A stretch of DNA of 64,000 nucleotides from Salinigranum salinum (GCF_009176545.1 NZ_VTOJ01000002.1:1984001-2048000); one strand, 5' to 3'; shown: positions 43,276 to 52,750, numbered from the stretch's first letter. Numbers and translations are program-made. Notes: a model not told the origin generated them from the letters alone.

Positions 43276-44538
43276 CTATGGATCACACGGGCGGACGACG
43301 TCCAGCGCCTCGCGGAGTCGCCACACGTCTCCGGTGGGATCGAGCCGGTGGGGTTCGGCACCACGTTCGGTGAGGATGCCGCCGTGGAACAGCATCGCCT
43401 TCAGCTGGAAGACGGTCGGTGCGTGGTAGACGCTCCCGTCCTCGAGCGCGTGGGCGCGCAACTCGCCGTCCTGATCGAACACGCGCGACCGGACCGCCTC
43501 GGTGCCCCGGAAGAACAGTTCAACCGTGAACGTCGGGTGGTGGACGTGGAGCCACTCGACGAGGTCGACGAGCGACGGGGTCTCGATCCCGTCTTCGTGC
43601 ATCGTCTGGAGCTCGCGCACGAGGAGCCGCGTCGCCGGATACGCCCAGAGGACGCGTCTGGTGAGCAGTCCCCACTCGGGCGCGAGGTCGCAGAACCGTT
43701 TTCGGGAGCCCTGCCACGCCTCGAACGCACCCAGCGCGTCCTCGATCGAGTCGGAGCGCCGGAGCGCGAATCGGACGACCTCCTCGCCGAGCGGCGTGAG
43801 CGTCTTCCGGGGAGCGCCGTCGATCAGCCCGAGGAACGCCGCCCCGCGCCGGGCGTCGTCGGTGGCCCGCACGACGTGTGTCGCGAGCACGGCGTCGGTC
43901 TCGTCGGGGTGGTAGTGTGCGAGCGGGTACGCGAGGTAGTTCTTCGGGTGGTTCAGGCCGAACGACGCGTCGGCGACGCCCTGGGCCGTGGCCTGGAACC
44001 GGATGGCCGTCGCGTCGTCCGACGTCCGGTTCCCGACGACGCGGGGCACCTCGAGCGCCGCCACCGCCCCGTCGTCGTCGACACCGAGCACGCCGACGTT
44101 GAGTTCGCGTGCCAGCGTCCGTACCGACGGTGTGACCGCCGGCGTCGGCGCGGCGACGTAGGCGGCGTTAGCCTCGTGGAGGCGGTCGTACGCCTGGACG
44201 ATCCCGCGCTCGACGTCGACGGTCCCCGCTCCCGTGTACCCTTTCGCCTCGACGGCGATCAGCGGTGGCTGGTCGCCGAAGCGGTCGACCGCGAGGAGCG
44301 CCGATTCGAGGCGTCGGACCCCGACGAGATCCGGGTAGCCGGAGCCGATCCTGACGTGGTTGAACGGGGCGAGCTGTTCCCGGAGCGCGCGCGAGAGCGG
44401 CTCGCCGGGGAGCCACTCCTCAACCGCGAACTGCGTGTCGGTGACGGCGTACGTCTCCGGCTCGTCGGTGTCGGGGAAGAGGCGGCGCTTGGCGTGGGCG
44501 AGCACGGTCGGCTCCGAGAGTGACGCCGTGCTGGACAT
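43276..44538 (-). CDS. PD-(D/E)XK nuclease-like protein of unknown function
   Basis: A 420-residue protein from ATG 44538. Residues ~65-105 contain a restriction-fold signature: SGYPDLVGV (PD) followed about 20 residues later by PLIAVEAKG (ExK), on predicted adjacent strands. The middle has DARRGAAFLGLIDGAPRKTL followed by TPLGEEVVRFAL, which looks like a winged helix. The C-terminal half is helical (LLTRRVLWAYPATRLLVREL). The family is known to me only as haloarchaeal hypothetical. It could be a solitary DNA-processing or defence protein. Confidence 0.55.
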   Translation of the reverse strand: MSSTASLSEPTVLAHAKRRLFPDTDEPETYAVTDTQFAVEEWLPGEPLSRALREQLAPFNHVRIGSGYPDLVGVRRLESALLAVDRFGDQPPLIAVEAKGYTGAGTVDVERGIVQAYDRLHEANAAYVAAPTPAVTPSVRTLARELNVGVLGVDDDGAVAALEVPRVVGNRTSDDATAIRFQATAQGVADASFGLNHPKNYLAYPLAHYHPDETDAVLATHVVRATDDARRGAAFLGLIDGAPRKTLTPLGEEVVRFALRRSDSIEDALGAFEAWQGSRKRFCDLAPEWGLLTRRVLWAYPATRLLVRELQTMHEDGIETPSLVDLVEWLHVHHPTFTVELFFRGTEAVRSRVFDQDGELRAHALEDGSVYHAPTVFQLKAMLFHGGILTERGAEPHRLDPTGDVWRLREALDVVRPCDP

Positions 44539-44628
44539 GCCTCTCCGTCCCGCGCCGGCGTAATGAACGTTCGGCGCTCGACGGCCGGTACCTGACGCGG
44601 CTCGCGCCGTCGCCCCGTTTCCGGGGCT

Positions 44629-44716
44629 GTATCCGTCCGCGTCCAGGCCCGTATCCGTCCGCGTCCAGGCCCGTATCCGTCTGCGTCCAGGGCTGTATCC
44701 GTCCGCGTCCAGGCCC
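44629..44716. repeat. Four 22-base tandem repeats
   Basis: Four head-to-tail copies of GTATCCGTCCGCGTCCAGGC plus two bases; copy 3 has a few changes. They lie 90 bases upstream of the PD-(D/E)XK gene. No spacers are present, so this is not a CRISPR array. Confidence 0.85.
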
Positions 44717-44827
44717 GCGCCAATCACGAGCGAGGAGCGGTTCACAAGTGCCTTCCCGGACGTGGTCGGATTCGGTGGCCCGTCGACGCCACCGGGCGGC
44801 CCCTGGACGAGCCCGCCCGGTGCCCTG

Positions 44828-45250
44828 CTACCGCAGCCCGGCCTCGCCCATGAACCGCCGGCAGCTGGGGCGCGAGTAATCGACACCGAACCGCTCCGCG
44901 ACGAACTGCTGGACGAGTGCCGGCGTCCACGCCGCTTCGTCGTACCCCGCGTCCGACGGTGGCTGGCGCAGCGACCGCTGCAGCACCTCCTGTTGGCGGT
45001 CGGAGAGGCGTCGTGGCCGCCCCGGCCGGTGAGCGTCCTCGGCGGCCGTCGCGAGCGAGTCGGCGTCGAGTCGGGTCAGCCAGTTGTAGATGGTCCGTCG
45101 CTGGACGCCGTGCCACTCGGCGAGTTCGGTCTGCGTGATCCCGTTCTTGTACGCGATCGCCGCGAGCAGCCGCTGCGTCGGCTTCTTGCCCTCGACCTCG
45201 TCGAGCGCGGCCTGCAGTTCCTCGATCGTGATCTCGTCGAGGTGGTCCAT
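44828..45250 (-). CDS. IS630-type transposase N-terminal HTH protein, stand-alone
   Basis: A 140-residue protein of two helix-turn-helix units. The first is RLLAAIAYKNGITQTELAEW with RRTIYNWLTRLD. The second (DEAAWTPALVQQFVAERFGV; SRPSCRRFMGEAGLR) is the winged part of IS630 transposases. The frame stops exactly where the DDE catalytic domain would begin, and no DDE sequence follows. It is either a truncated IS or a domesticated DNA-binding protein. An AT-rich promoter (AATTTTTTACTC) lies upstream. Confidence 0.7.
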   Translation of the reverse strand: MDHLDEITIEELQAALDEVEGKKPTQRLLAAIAYKNGITQTELAEWHGVQRRTIYNWLTRLDADSLATAAEDAHRPGRPRRLSDRQQEVLQRSLRQPPSDAGYDEAAWTPALVQQFVAERFGVDYSRPSCRRFMGEAGLR

Positions 45251-45332
45251 CGGTCGTATCTCGGTCGTACCGAGTAAAAAATTCTACCGACATCGCGTCC
45301 GAGCCGCTCGGTTCGCGTCTCGGGCGCGCCGC

Positions 45333-46625
45333 TCACCGTTCGGGATGGATCGGCGCGTCGAACCCCCCACGGACGAGCGGTTTGGCGACGTGGCGGCGGG
45401 CGCAGGGCGGCACCTCGTACCAGCCGGATTCGAGGTCGCGGTCGAGTTCTCGAACCGTCCGCTCGCCGGTCGTGCCACAGTCGCGACAGCGGTAGCCCTG
45501 TCCGCGGCCAGCGCTCTCCATCGACCGCCCGCAGTCGGGACACGTCGGCGTCGCGGGCTCCGTGCGAGTGAGCGATCGGACGGCGAACTTCTCGAGTTTG
45601 ATCGTCCCGCGCGACACCTCGCCGCAGACCGTGACCCGGTCGCCCGCTCTGAGTGAGCGAACCCGGTCGCGGAACCGTTTCGTGGGCTCGAAGGCGACGC
45701 AGTCCACGGGGGCGGCGTCAGACTGTCCACCGCTGTCGTCGTCGACCGCGAGACCGACGAAGACGTGGCCGCCGCGGCGGGTCTCCGGCGGGTCGGTGAC
45801 GACGCCGGAGACACGGTACGCGCGGCCGTCGCGGAGTGTGGGATCGTCCGCCGCGTCGCGGAGGTGGGCGTCGGTGCCCTGGTTCGTCAGGAACGTCGCG
45901 GCGCGGTCGACCGACTCGCTCTCGATGCGGGCGGCGACCGCCCGACAGGCGTCGGGGTCGTCGCCGCGAATCCCGTGGAGGATCGGTCCGGGGGCGTTCG
46001 GAACACAGACCGGCTCGCCCTCGACCCGGTCGACCGTGTCCCAGACCGTGGGGTAGCCCACGTCGGCGGCCGCGAAGACGGAGTCGACGTCGACCGCACG
46101 CGGGGTCCCACAGCGCTCGAACGCCCGGTAGGAGATGTGTTCGTGGGTCCAGTCGTCGAACGCGGCCCAGGCGCCGACGGCGGCGAGCGCGCCGATGCGC
46201 CCCCACCCGCCCTCCCACCCCCGCTGGCGGTAGCCGTGTTCGTCGACGTGCGCGAGGGCGTCGTCGAGCGAGAGGTGATCGCGGAGCGCGTCGCGGGCGA
46301 ATCGCACGACCGGGGCGGGAACACCGGCGGGGTCGCCGGGTGCGACCACGACGCCCGGGCTGGTCCGATCGTCTTCGAGTTCGCTCCACCGGTCGACCGC
46401 CCGGCAGGCGTGTTCGAACGCGTCGGCGGGCGGGCACGACGTGTGGAGCGCCAGCGCCGCGTTCCCCCGCGTCTTCCGGGCGACCGCGGGGTTGAGACGG
46501 ACGAGCAGGCGTCGATCGACGCGTTCGTCCGCGTCTTCGAGCGTCTCGGCCAGCCGCGTCGCGAGGTACGTCGTACACATGCCGCGCTCGCGCGAGTCGG
46601 TGTCGTCGAGCGCGATGACGGTCAT
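45333..46625 (-). CDS. tiaS: tRNA(Ile2) 2-agmatinylcytidine synthetase
   Basis: A 430-residue TiaS. The N-terminal VIALDDTDSRERGMCTTYLA motif and LNPAVARKTRGNAALALHT are diagnostic. GWEGGWGRIGALAAVGAW and the TPRAVDVDSVF region follow, then an OB fold (about 285-350) and a C-terminal zinc ribbon (CPDCGRSM...CRDCG). It attaches agmatine to C34 of tRNA-Ile(CAU), so that AUA codons are read correctly. It is essential in archaea and transcribed alone. Confidence 0.93.
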   Translation of the reverse strand: MTVIALDDTDSRERGMCTTYLATRLAETLEDADERVDRRLLVRLNPAVARKTRGNAALALHTSCPPADAFEHACRAVDRWSELEDDRTSPGVVVAPGDPAGVPAPVVRFARDALRDHLSLDDALAHVDEHGYRQRGWEGGWGRIGALAAVGAWAAFDDWTHEHISYRAFERCGTPRAVDVDSVFAAADVGYPTVWDTVDRVEGEPVCVPNAPGPILHGIRGDDPDACRAVAARIESESVDRAATFLTNQGTDAHLRDAADDPTLRDGRAYRVSGVVTDPPETRRGGHVFVGLAVDDDSGGQSDAAPVDCVAFEPTKRFRDRVRSLRAGDRVTVCGEVSRGTIKLEKFAVRSLTRTEPATPTCPDCGRSMESAGRGQGYRCRDCGTTGERTVRELDRDLESGWYEVPPCARRHVAKPLVRGGFDAPIHPER

Positions 46626-46761
46626 CGGGAGTCGTTCAGGACCGAGCGACTAACGCGTTTCGCCCGCGGTGGAGCGGGTCGGACTGGGCAGACGCTAGTA
46701 TATAATCGTACCGGACCCGGTGGGGGCAAACCGACGGACGCGACTCGGTGCGGGGGGAGAA

Positions 46762-46771
46762 ACACATATAT
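46762..46771 (+). promoter_or_regulatory. TATA box of the COG1395-type regulator
   Basis: ACACATATAT (46762-46771) lies about 25-34 bases before the ATG at 46796, fitting a leaderless transcript. Confidence 0.5.
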
Positions 46772-46795
46772 CCGAGGAGTCGCCTAGTTATCCCC

Positions 46796-47776
46796 ATGTC
46801 GCGGTCTGCGCTGGTCAGTAATATCACCGCGATGTTACACGACGCCGGGTTCGTCGTGAGCGACCGCTGTGTGATCCGACCGAAGAGCTTCGATCTGGCG
46901 GCCCGCCGTGAGGACGACCTCGTGCTCCTGAAGATTCTCGGGAACATCGACGCCTTCGACGGCGCGACCGGGGCGGAGATGCGGCGTCTCGGGACGTATC
47001 TCGACGCGACGCCGATGGTCATCGGACTGCGGACGCGCGACGAGGACCTCAAACCGGGCGTCGTCTACTTCAGACACGGCGTGCCGGTGTTGAACCCGGA
47101 CACGGCGATGGATCTGTTCGTCGAGAACGTCCCCCCACTCATCTACGCGGCACCCGGTGGGCTGTACGTCAGCATCGACGGCGACCTGCTGGCCGACGAG
47201 CGGAAAGAACGCGGGTGGAGTCTGGGACAGCTCGCGAGCGAGCTCGGCGTCTCCCGGCGCACCGTCTCGAAGTACGAGGACGGCATGAACGCATCCATCG
47301 ACGTCGCCATCCAGCTCGAAGAGCTGTTCGACCAACCGTTCTCGAACCCCGTCGAGGTGATGGACGGGGCCGACGAGGTGCACGAGGCCCAGCCGACGCC
47401 CGACGACCCCGAGGCCGACCCCAGCGACGAACACGTCGTCGCCGTCCTCACGCGGGCGGGGTACGACGTCCACCCGACGATGCGCGCCCCGTTCAAGGCC
47501 GTCTCCGAGGACAGCGACAACGACCGCCGCGGCCGGATGCACGTGCTCACCGGCCACTCGCCGTTCACACGGAACGCCGAGAAACGCGCCCGCATCATGT
47601 CGTCGCTCGGTGAGGTGACGCGAACCCGCTCGATCTACTTCACCGAGGAGCAGACGAAGCGCGACGCCGTCGAGCGGACCGCCATCGTCTCGTGCGAGGA
47701 ACTGGCGGGGATCGACGACCCCGAGGCGGTCCGCGAACTCATCCGCGAACGGACGACCGAACCGGCCGAGTCCTGA
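46796..47776 (+). CDS. Archaeal HTH regulator, COG1395 type
   Basis: A 326-residue protein. Residues 1-120 form a nuclease-like alpha/beta domain ([40 protein letters not shown]). A Cro/CI-type HTH is at ~130-185 ([20 protein letters not shown], then [13 protein letters not shown]). The C-terminal domain repeats the alpha/beta theme ([20 protein letters not shown]). This layout is conserved across Euryarchaeota as COG1395. Regulatory targets are not known from sequence. Confidence 0.82.
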   Translation: MSRSALVSNITAMLHDAGFVVSDRCVIRPKSFDLAARREDDLVLLKILGNIDAFDGATGAEMRRLGTYLDATPMVIGLRTRDEDLKPGVVYFRHGVPVLNPDTAMDLFVENVPPLIYAAPGGLYVSIDGDLLADERKERGWSLGQLASELGVSRRTVSKYEDGMNASIDVAIQLEELFDQPFSNPVEVMDGADEVHEAQPTPDDPEADPSDEHVVAVLTRAGYDVHPTMRAPFKAVSEDSDNDRRGRMHVLTGHSPFTRNAEKRARIMSSLGEVTRTRSIYFTEEQTKRDAVERTAIVSCEELAGIDDPEAVRELIRERTTEPAES

Positions 47777-47900
47777 GCCACACGCTCCCGACCGCCGATC
47801 CGCGCCGCCCGGCCGGTCCGAAGCGCCGCGAAACCGTCACGCCCACTCGGTGAGTGGATGGTACGCAGCCTTATGCCCGCTCGCGACGTCTGGACCGCTC

Positions 47901-48233
47901 ATGTACTCCGAAGAACGAGAACGCCGGCGGGCGCTCCGTGACGCCGTCGACGACCTCGTCGGTGCGTGGCCGGGCGTCTCCCGCAAGACCATGTTCGGGT
48001 GTCCCTCCTACGTCGCCGACGGCGTCCTATTCGCCGTCGTCTCAGAACAGGGCCTCTCGCTCACGCGGCTCTCGACCGACGAGCGAGCGCGCCTCGAACG
48101 GTCGCTGTCGGTCGAGCCGTTCGAGGCCGGGGGCCGCCTCGTCCAGCGGTGGGCCACCGTCCGCGTCTCGCCCGACGACCTCGACCCCGTCGCCGACGCG
48201 CTCAGACGGAGCTACGAGGCCGCAGTCGTCTGA
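47901..48233 (+). CDS. TfoX/Sxy N-terminal-domain-like protein
   Basis: A 110-residue protein from ATG 47901. The segment RKTMFGCPSYVADGVLFAVV, followed by SEQGLSLTRLSTDERARLE, resembles the TfoX N-terminal fold (MFGGxGLYxDGxxFAL). The C-terminal helix is DLDPVADALRRSYEAAVV. In bacteria TfoX/Sxy regulates competence, while stand-alone small relatives have no defined role. It appears monocistronic. Confidence 0.65.
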   Translation: MYSEERERRRALRDAVDDLVGAWPGVSRKTMFGCPSYVADGVLFAVVSEQGLSLTRLSTDERARLERSLSVEPFEAGGRLVQRWATVRVSPDDLDPVADALRRSYEAAVV

Positions 48234-48297
48234 GCGGCGGTGGGGAGACGTAGTCGTTTCCACGAACGTGGTGGCTGAAAGAATTAAGCGGGAGTGG

Positions 48298-48317
48298 TCC
48301 CTACCGGACGGTAGGGA
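48298..48317. other. Perfect hairpin in the TfoX-glutaredoxin gap
   Basis: TCCCTACC-GGAC-GGTAGGGA forms an 8-base stem with a 4-base loop. An AT-rich AAAGAATTAAG lies about 20 bases upstream, so a short structured RNA could start near here. It could also just be a terminator for the preceding gene, although no T-tract follows. Confidence 0.35.
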
Positions 48318-48475
48318 GGGGGAGAACTGTCACACGCTCCACCCACACTGGGACCCTCCCTGTCGCATACTCGTGAGTCGACACTGACCAGCAGGAGGCT
48401 CCAGTGCGGTCAGAGACGATCACGCCAGAACCCGACGCCCGAGGCGTCGACGGACGTCAGTCGCCGCCGGCAGCG

Positions 48476-48730
48476 TTAGTTCGCGCCGCCGTACGTCTTC
48501 TCGAGGTAGGCGACGATGTCGTCGGATTCGGGCATCCCGTCGATGCCGTGTTCCTCGTCGACGATGACCGGAACGCCGGTCTGTCCGCTGATCTCCTCGA
48601 CCTCGGTCCGCTGGCCGTGCGAGCGTGGGACCTCGCGCGACTCGTACTCGAGACCGAGTTCGGAGAGTTTGTTCTTCACCTTCGCGCAGTAGGGACAGCC
48701 CGGCAGTTCGTAGAGGATGAGCTGTGACAT
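48476..48730 (-). CDS. Glutaredoxin
   Basis: An 84-residue thioredoxin-fold protein with the dithiol site CPYC (LPGCPYCAKVKNKLSE). The cis-Pro (TGVPVIVDEE) and the GMPESDDIVAYLE glutathione-type recognition helix are present. It reduces protein disulfides or mixed disulfides; haloarchaea use gamma-glutamylcysteine in place of glutathione. It is transcribed alone. Confidence 0.88.
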   Translation of the reverse strand: MSQLILYELPGCPYCAKVKNKLSELGLEYESREVPRSHGQRTEVEEISGQTGVPVIVDEEHGIDGMPESDDIVAYLEKTYGGAN

Positions 48731-48903
48731 CGCCTCCTCGTACGGTCTTCGGCGATAAGAGGGCGGCGGTGATGTGCCGGAGGGTGCCACAACCGTCGTG
48801 CGTGAGATGCGCACGCACGGGATCGGCGCGACGACGATCGGTGACGGATCGATCCGTGTGGGCGACGGGCCGCGTGTCGACGCCGTCGAACGGCGGCGCG
48901 GGG

Positions 48904-50283
48904 CTACCGTCGCACCGCGTCGGCGGCGGCCCGCAGGTGGCCGACGAGCCGGCGGCGGGCGACGACGAGTTCCCCGACCCCCCAGCCGGAGAGGACGACG
49001 CTCGCGACGAGAACGCGCGCGACACCCCAGTCGGACAGCCAGATCGGTCGGATCCACGGGACGACGTGCGCCCAGCGGGTCGCCACGGTGTCGGCCGTTC
49101 CCTCGAGAGGCGTCCCGGCGAACGTCCGCCGCAGGGCAGCCGGCACGTCGGCCCGCACCCCCGGATCGAGACCGACGCCGCCGTGGACCTCGTAGCTGCC
49201 GGCGACGCCGAGGTCGCGCATGGTCGGCCCCGCGGAGCCGTCGCCGTGGGCGACGCGTTCGGCCTCGTACGGACCCCAGGTGACGACGTACTCCCAGACC
49301 ACGTCGCCGCGGGGCGTGACCTCGATCACGCGGTGATTGAGCGAGTCGGTGACGAGCGTGTTCCCGTTCGGGAGGCGGTCGGCGTCGCGCGGCCAGTCCA
49401 GTCCGGTGAGCGTCCACGTCCGGACCCACTCGCCGTCCTCGCGGGCGTACTCGACGACGCGGTCGTTCTCGCTGTCGGCGACGAGGATCGTCGGCACTCC
49501 CCCGTTCGAGACGAGGTAGTCGGGGTTGTGTTGTTCGTGGAGGATCTCGTGGTGGTCGTCCGCGCCCAGCCGCATCTCGATCTCGCCCGTCTCCCGGTCG
49601 ACGACGAGCACCTGGTCGAAGTTCCGCGGCGAGACCAGCAGTCTGTCTCCGGGGAGGGGGTCGACGTCGTTGACGTGGGACCAGTCCTCGCGGTGGCCGC
49701 CGTCCGTCCGGGGCGGGAAGTGGTGGCGGAACTCCCACTCCCACGTCGTCTCGTTCGTCGTCAGGTTGTAGACGAAGATCCGGTCGTGGTTCGTCTTCGT
49801 CTCGGGGTTCCACTCGCGCATCGCGGCGACGACGAGTTCCTCGTCGGTCAGCCGATCCACGTCGTGGGTGTCGTGGATCGGGAGCCGCCGCTCCCACACC
49901 CGCTTCTGACTCCGAGGATCGAGTTCGTACACGGTCGTCCCGCCGAGCCCCGGCGAGACGACGAGCAGGTTGCCGTTGGGAAGCGGGTCGACGTCGTAGA
50001 ACCAGTCCGAACCGTCGGTGGTGTCGTCGTACACCCACGCCGTCCGTGCCCGCGAATCGGCGGCCACCAGTCGGGCGGGTTTCTTCGCGTTCGTCTCCCC
50101 GTCGATCACCCAGCCCTGGACGCCCACGACCGTCTCGTCCTCGGCGGTACGCGTTACGGTTCCGGGGCCGATCTCGGTGCTATCGGCGCCGGTCACGGCG
50201 GCAGTAACGACCGGTGCGAGGAGCAGACAGACGACGAGGACGACGACACTGCGCGCGACCCAGCGCCGACGAGGCTGCATCAC
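48904..50283 (-). CDS. ASST-like beta-propeller membrane protein
   Basis: A 459-residue protein. The N-terminal signal/anchor helix (residues 10-30) is followed by repeated WDxDPLPNGNLLV-type blades (YDVDPLPNGNLLVVS; NDVDPLPGDRLLVSPRNF; RDADRLPNGNTLVTDSLNHR) of the arylsulfotransferase/PQQ-like propeller fold. A helix near residues 415-440 anchors the C-terminus. Bacterial ASST moves sulfate between phenols, but the active-site His cannot be assigned here with certainty (candidates are in the HDTHDV and HEQHNPDY stretches). Confidence 0.7.
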   Translation of the reverse strand: MMQPRRRWVARSVVVLVVCLLLAPVVTAAVTGADSTEIGPGTVTRTAEDETVVGVQGWVIDGETNAKKPARLVAADSRARTAWVYDDTTDGSDWFYDVDPLPNGNLLVVSPGLGGTTVYELDPRSQKRVWERRLPIHDTHDVDRLTDEELVVAAMREWNPETKTNHDRIFVYNLTTNETTWEWEFRHHFPPRTDGGHREDWSHVNDVDPLPGDRLLVSPRNFDQVLVVDRETGEIEMRLGADDHHEILHEQHNPDYLVSNGGVPTILVADSENDRVVEYAREDGEWVRTWTLTGLDWPRDADRLPNGNTLVTDSLNHRVIEVTPRGDVVWEYVVTWGPYEAERVAHGDGSAGPTMRDLGVAGSYEVHGGVGLDPGVRADVPAALRRTFAGTPLEGTADTVATRWAHVVPWIRPIWLSDWGVARVLVASVVLSGWGVGELVVARRRLVGHLRAAADAVRR

Positions 50284-50372
50284 GGGGAGGATACCACGGG
50301 TGTGTAGTAGCTGTTACGTTGCTCGGTCGCGGCGGGGGACGGGGCGACGACGCCTAGCGCCCCCGAGTACCG

Positions 50373-51779
50373 TCAGACCTGTGCGGCGAGCACGCCGCTC
50401 GTCCGCACCACGAAGTAGACGACGAAGGCGGCGGCGAGCACCCAGTGACCGGCGCGGACGTCGTCGAACTCGCCGGCGGCGACTTTCACGATCGGGTAGG
50501 AGATGATGCCCGCGGCGATGCCGTAGGCGATGGAGAACGTAAACGGCATCACGAGGATGGTCATGCCGGCGGGGACGGTGTAGGTGATGTCGTCCCAGGC
50601 GATGTCGACGACGTTGCGGAGCATCACGACGCCGATGACGACGAGCGCGATGTGCGACGCGTACAGCGGAATCGCGGCCGCGAGCGGGACGATCGCGAGG
50701 GAGGCGACGAAGAGCAGACCGACGGTGACCGCCGTGAGACCGGTACGGCCGCCCTCCTCGACGCCCGAGGCGGATTCGATGTACGTCGTCACGGTCGAGG
50801 TGCCGAGCATGCCGCCGACCGTGGTGCCGACGGCGTCGGCCATCAGCGGTCTGTCGATGTCGGGGAGGTTCCCCTCGTCGTCGAGGAAGCCGGCGACCTG
50901 CGAGACGCCCGTGAGGGTCCCGGCGGTGTCGAAGAAGTCGACGAAGAAGAAGGTGAAGACGATGAGCGCGAAGGAGAACGCCTCGACGTTTCCTAACCCG
51001 GAGACGAACGCGCCCGCGAGTGGGGTGATATCGTACTGGGCGGTGGCCGGGCCGGCGACGAGACCGGCGTCGGGGGCGACCAGCCCCGCCTGCGTGACGA
51101 CCCACCCCAAGAGCGTGGTGAGGAGGATGCCGATGATGATCGATCCGCGGACGCCGCGGGCGTAGAGCGCGAAGGTGAGGAACAGCCCGACGACGGAGAG
51201 GATCGCGATGGGGTCCGCGGCGACCGAACCGAGCGTGACGTACGTCGCCGGGTCCGCGACGACGATGTTCATCTCCTCGAGGCCGATGAGTGCGAGGAAC
51301 AGCCCGATCCCCGTCCCGACCGCGAACTTCACCGGCTGGGGGAACACCTTGATGATGTACTCGCGGGCGCCGACGGCGGTGAGACCGATGAAGATGATCC
51401 CCTCGACGACGACGGCGGCGAGGGCGGTCTGCCACGGGATGCCGAGCGCGCCGACGACGGTGAACGCGAAGAAGGCGTTCAGGCCGAGGCCGGGCGCCTG
51501 CCCGAACGGGCGGTTCGCGTACAGCCCCATGATGAGGGTGGCGACCGCCGCCGCAATGATCGTGACGACGGCGAGCATCGAGCGGACCGTCGCGGGGTCG
51601 AACCCCTGGATGATGATCCCCGGTTTCGCGTCCGGGATACCCGCGAGGATCGCGGGGTTGACCACCACGATGTAGCTCATCGTCAGGAACGTCGTCAGCC
51701 CGGCGAGCAGCTCCGTCCGGACGGTCGTGTCGTGCTGGTCGATGTCGAAGTAGTCGGTGAGTGTCCCTTCGAGCCCCAT
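50373..51779 (-). CDS. NCS2/AzgA-type purine permease
   Basis: A 468-residue transporter with 12-14 helices. The start was set at ATG 51779 (MGLEGTLTDYFDIDQHDT), the usual N-terminus. Diagnostic motifs are TFLTMSYIVVVNPAILA (helix 1), GQAPGLGLNAFFAF (helix 3) and VDFFDTAGTLTGV (helix 8). The AzgA branch imports hypoxanthine, guanine or adenine with protons. It probably feeds the purine salvage pool. It is transcribed alone. Confidence 0.9.
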   Translation of the reverse strand: MGLEGTLTDYFDIDQHDTTVRTELLAGLTTFLTMSYIVVVNPAILAGIPDAKPGIIIQGFDPATVRSMLAVVTIIAAAVATLIMGLYANRPFGQAPGLGLNAFFAFTVVGALGIPWQTALAAVVVEGIIFIGLTAVGAREYIIKVFPQPVKFAVGTGIGLFLALIGLEEMNIVVADPATYVTLGSVAADPIAILSVVGLFLTFALYARGVRGSIIIGILLTTLLGWVVTQAGLVAPDAGLVAGPATAQYDITPLAGAFVSGLGNVEAFSFALIVFTFFFVDFFDTAGTLTGVSQVAGFLDDEGNLPDIDRPLMADAVGTTVGGMLGTSTVTTYIESASGVEEGGRTGLTAVTVGLLFVASLAIVPLAAAIPLYASHIALVVIGVVMLRNVVDIAWDDITYTVPAGMTILVMPFTFSIAYGIAAGIISYPIVKVAAGEFDDVRAGHWVLAAAFVVYFVVRTSGVLAAQV

Positions 51780-52194
51780 GTTACACGAGCGACTATAGCC
51801 CGAACGAGACACTTAATCGTTGTTATCCGACGCACGAAGAATATCCACGTACGTGTATATTCGTGGCTCTCCAGAACGAAGAGAACGGGACGAGAGGCAC
51901 GGATGTGGATATCGAGTAGGGACGACGGTGGCGGTGTCCCGTCGGTCGGCCACGGCCACGCGAGATCGATCGGTGGTTCGTCAATCGTAGGATTGCGGGT
52001 TCACGCTCTCGTAACCCACCTCGGTCGTATTGGACAGTTCTCTTGGCGCGCGAGATGTACAGCCCAAGTCGGTCAGGGAGCTACTCACAAACGAGGAGCT
52101 GTCAGTCCGCATTGTGATACGGGCGTCCTCCGCGATATCCCAAACAGACACGAGTGACACAAGAGATTTCATTATCCTCTCGTTAGCGGAGGTA
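51780..52194. other. Intergenic region between the permease and a secreted protein gene
   Basis: It holds the permease promoter (AT-rich around 51810-51825) and a TATA-like TGTATATTC near 51855. A continuous frame extends from 52030 into the next gene, but its first 55 codons have no signal peptide or family character and were taken as leader. Base composition falls here compared with neighbours. Confidence 0.35.
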
Positions 52195-52638
52195 GTGAAT
52201 ACACGTCGTGACATCCTCTCCGGGCTCGTTGGTGCCTGTGCTGGAGTCATCAGTTGGACTCTCGGCTCGGAAGTCACCGACGAGCTTCGGACGTCGGAAG
52301 TTCGACACACCGTTCTCCAGAACGAGACGGAACGTCGGCAGTCCCTCAGTGTGTTGTTCGAGAGCGAAGGGGACTCGGTCTTTTGGGAAACGTACGAACT
52401 CGATCCGGGCGAAGTCGTCGAGGTAGACGGCTTCGACCGAGTCGGCGACTATCGAGTCTACGTACAGTGGGGGGACTTGACTCGCTCACGACGACTCGAG
52501 GCAGGGACGAGAGCGGTCGCGATCGTTCTCGCGTTTCCGTTCGGAGATGAGGAGATTCTCATCCGGGACGTCCCGTTCTCGTCACTATCTCCCTCGCAGC
52601 AGTCTGTCGAATACACCCAAAACACTTCGGCAGAGTAG
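52195..52638 (+). CDS. Putative Tat-exported small protein
   Basis: A 147-residue protein from GTG 52195, giving (M)NTRRDILSGLVGACAGVIS, a twin-arginine signal. The mature part is beta-rich (LSVLFESEGDSVFWETYELD; VGDYRVYVQWGDLTRSRRL). Its layout resembles the lipoprotein at 52925 (VFVHNEGDVPRTIDLIV), and both look like small secreted Ig-like haloarchaeal proteins. Function is unknown. It lies in an AT-richer patch with degenerate surroundings. Confidence 0.5.
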   Translation: MNTRRDILSGLVGACAGVISWTLGSEVTDELRTSEVRHTVLQNETERRQSLSVLFESEGDSVFWETYELDPGEVVEVDGFDRVGDYRVYVQWGDLTRSRRLEAGTRAVAIVLAFPFGDEEILIRDVPFSSLSPSQQSVEYTQNTSAE

Positions 52639-52700
52639 GGACGCTGGATGCTGTTTGATCTGGCGTACAATCGGATTACCTGCCTGCGCCCTTCGTAGCT

Positions 52701-52750
52701 GATTCAGTTACCATCGCTTGAAACCTGATTTAGTTACCATCGCTTGAAAC
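52701..52750. repeat. Direct repeat, two copies of a 24-base unit
   Basis: GATTnAGTTACCATCGCTTG plus AAAC occurs at 52701-52724 and 52727-52750, differing at one base. Two copies 26 bases apart do not make a CRISPR array. It may be paired protein-binding sites or a slippage duplication. Confidence 0.7.

Noticed and set aside
44629..44716. Possible CRISPR array upstream of the PD-(D/E)XK gene
   Set aside because: Copies are directly contiguous with no spacers.
52701..52750. Possible CRISPR repeats (unit ending GCTTGAAAC)
   Set aside because: Only two copies with a two-base gap; no spacers and no cas genes nearby.
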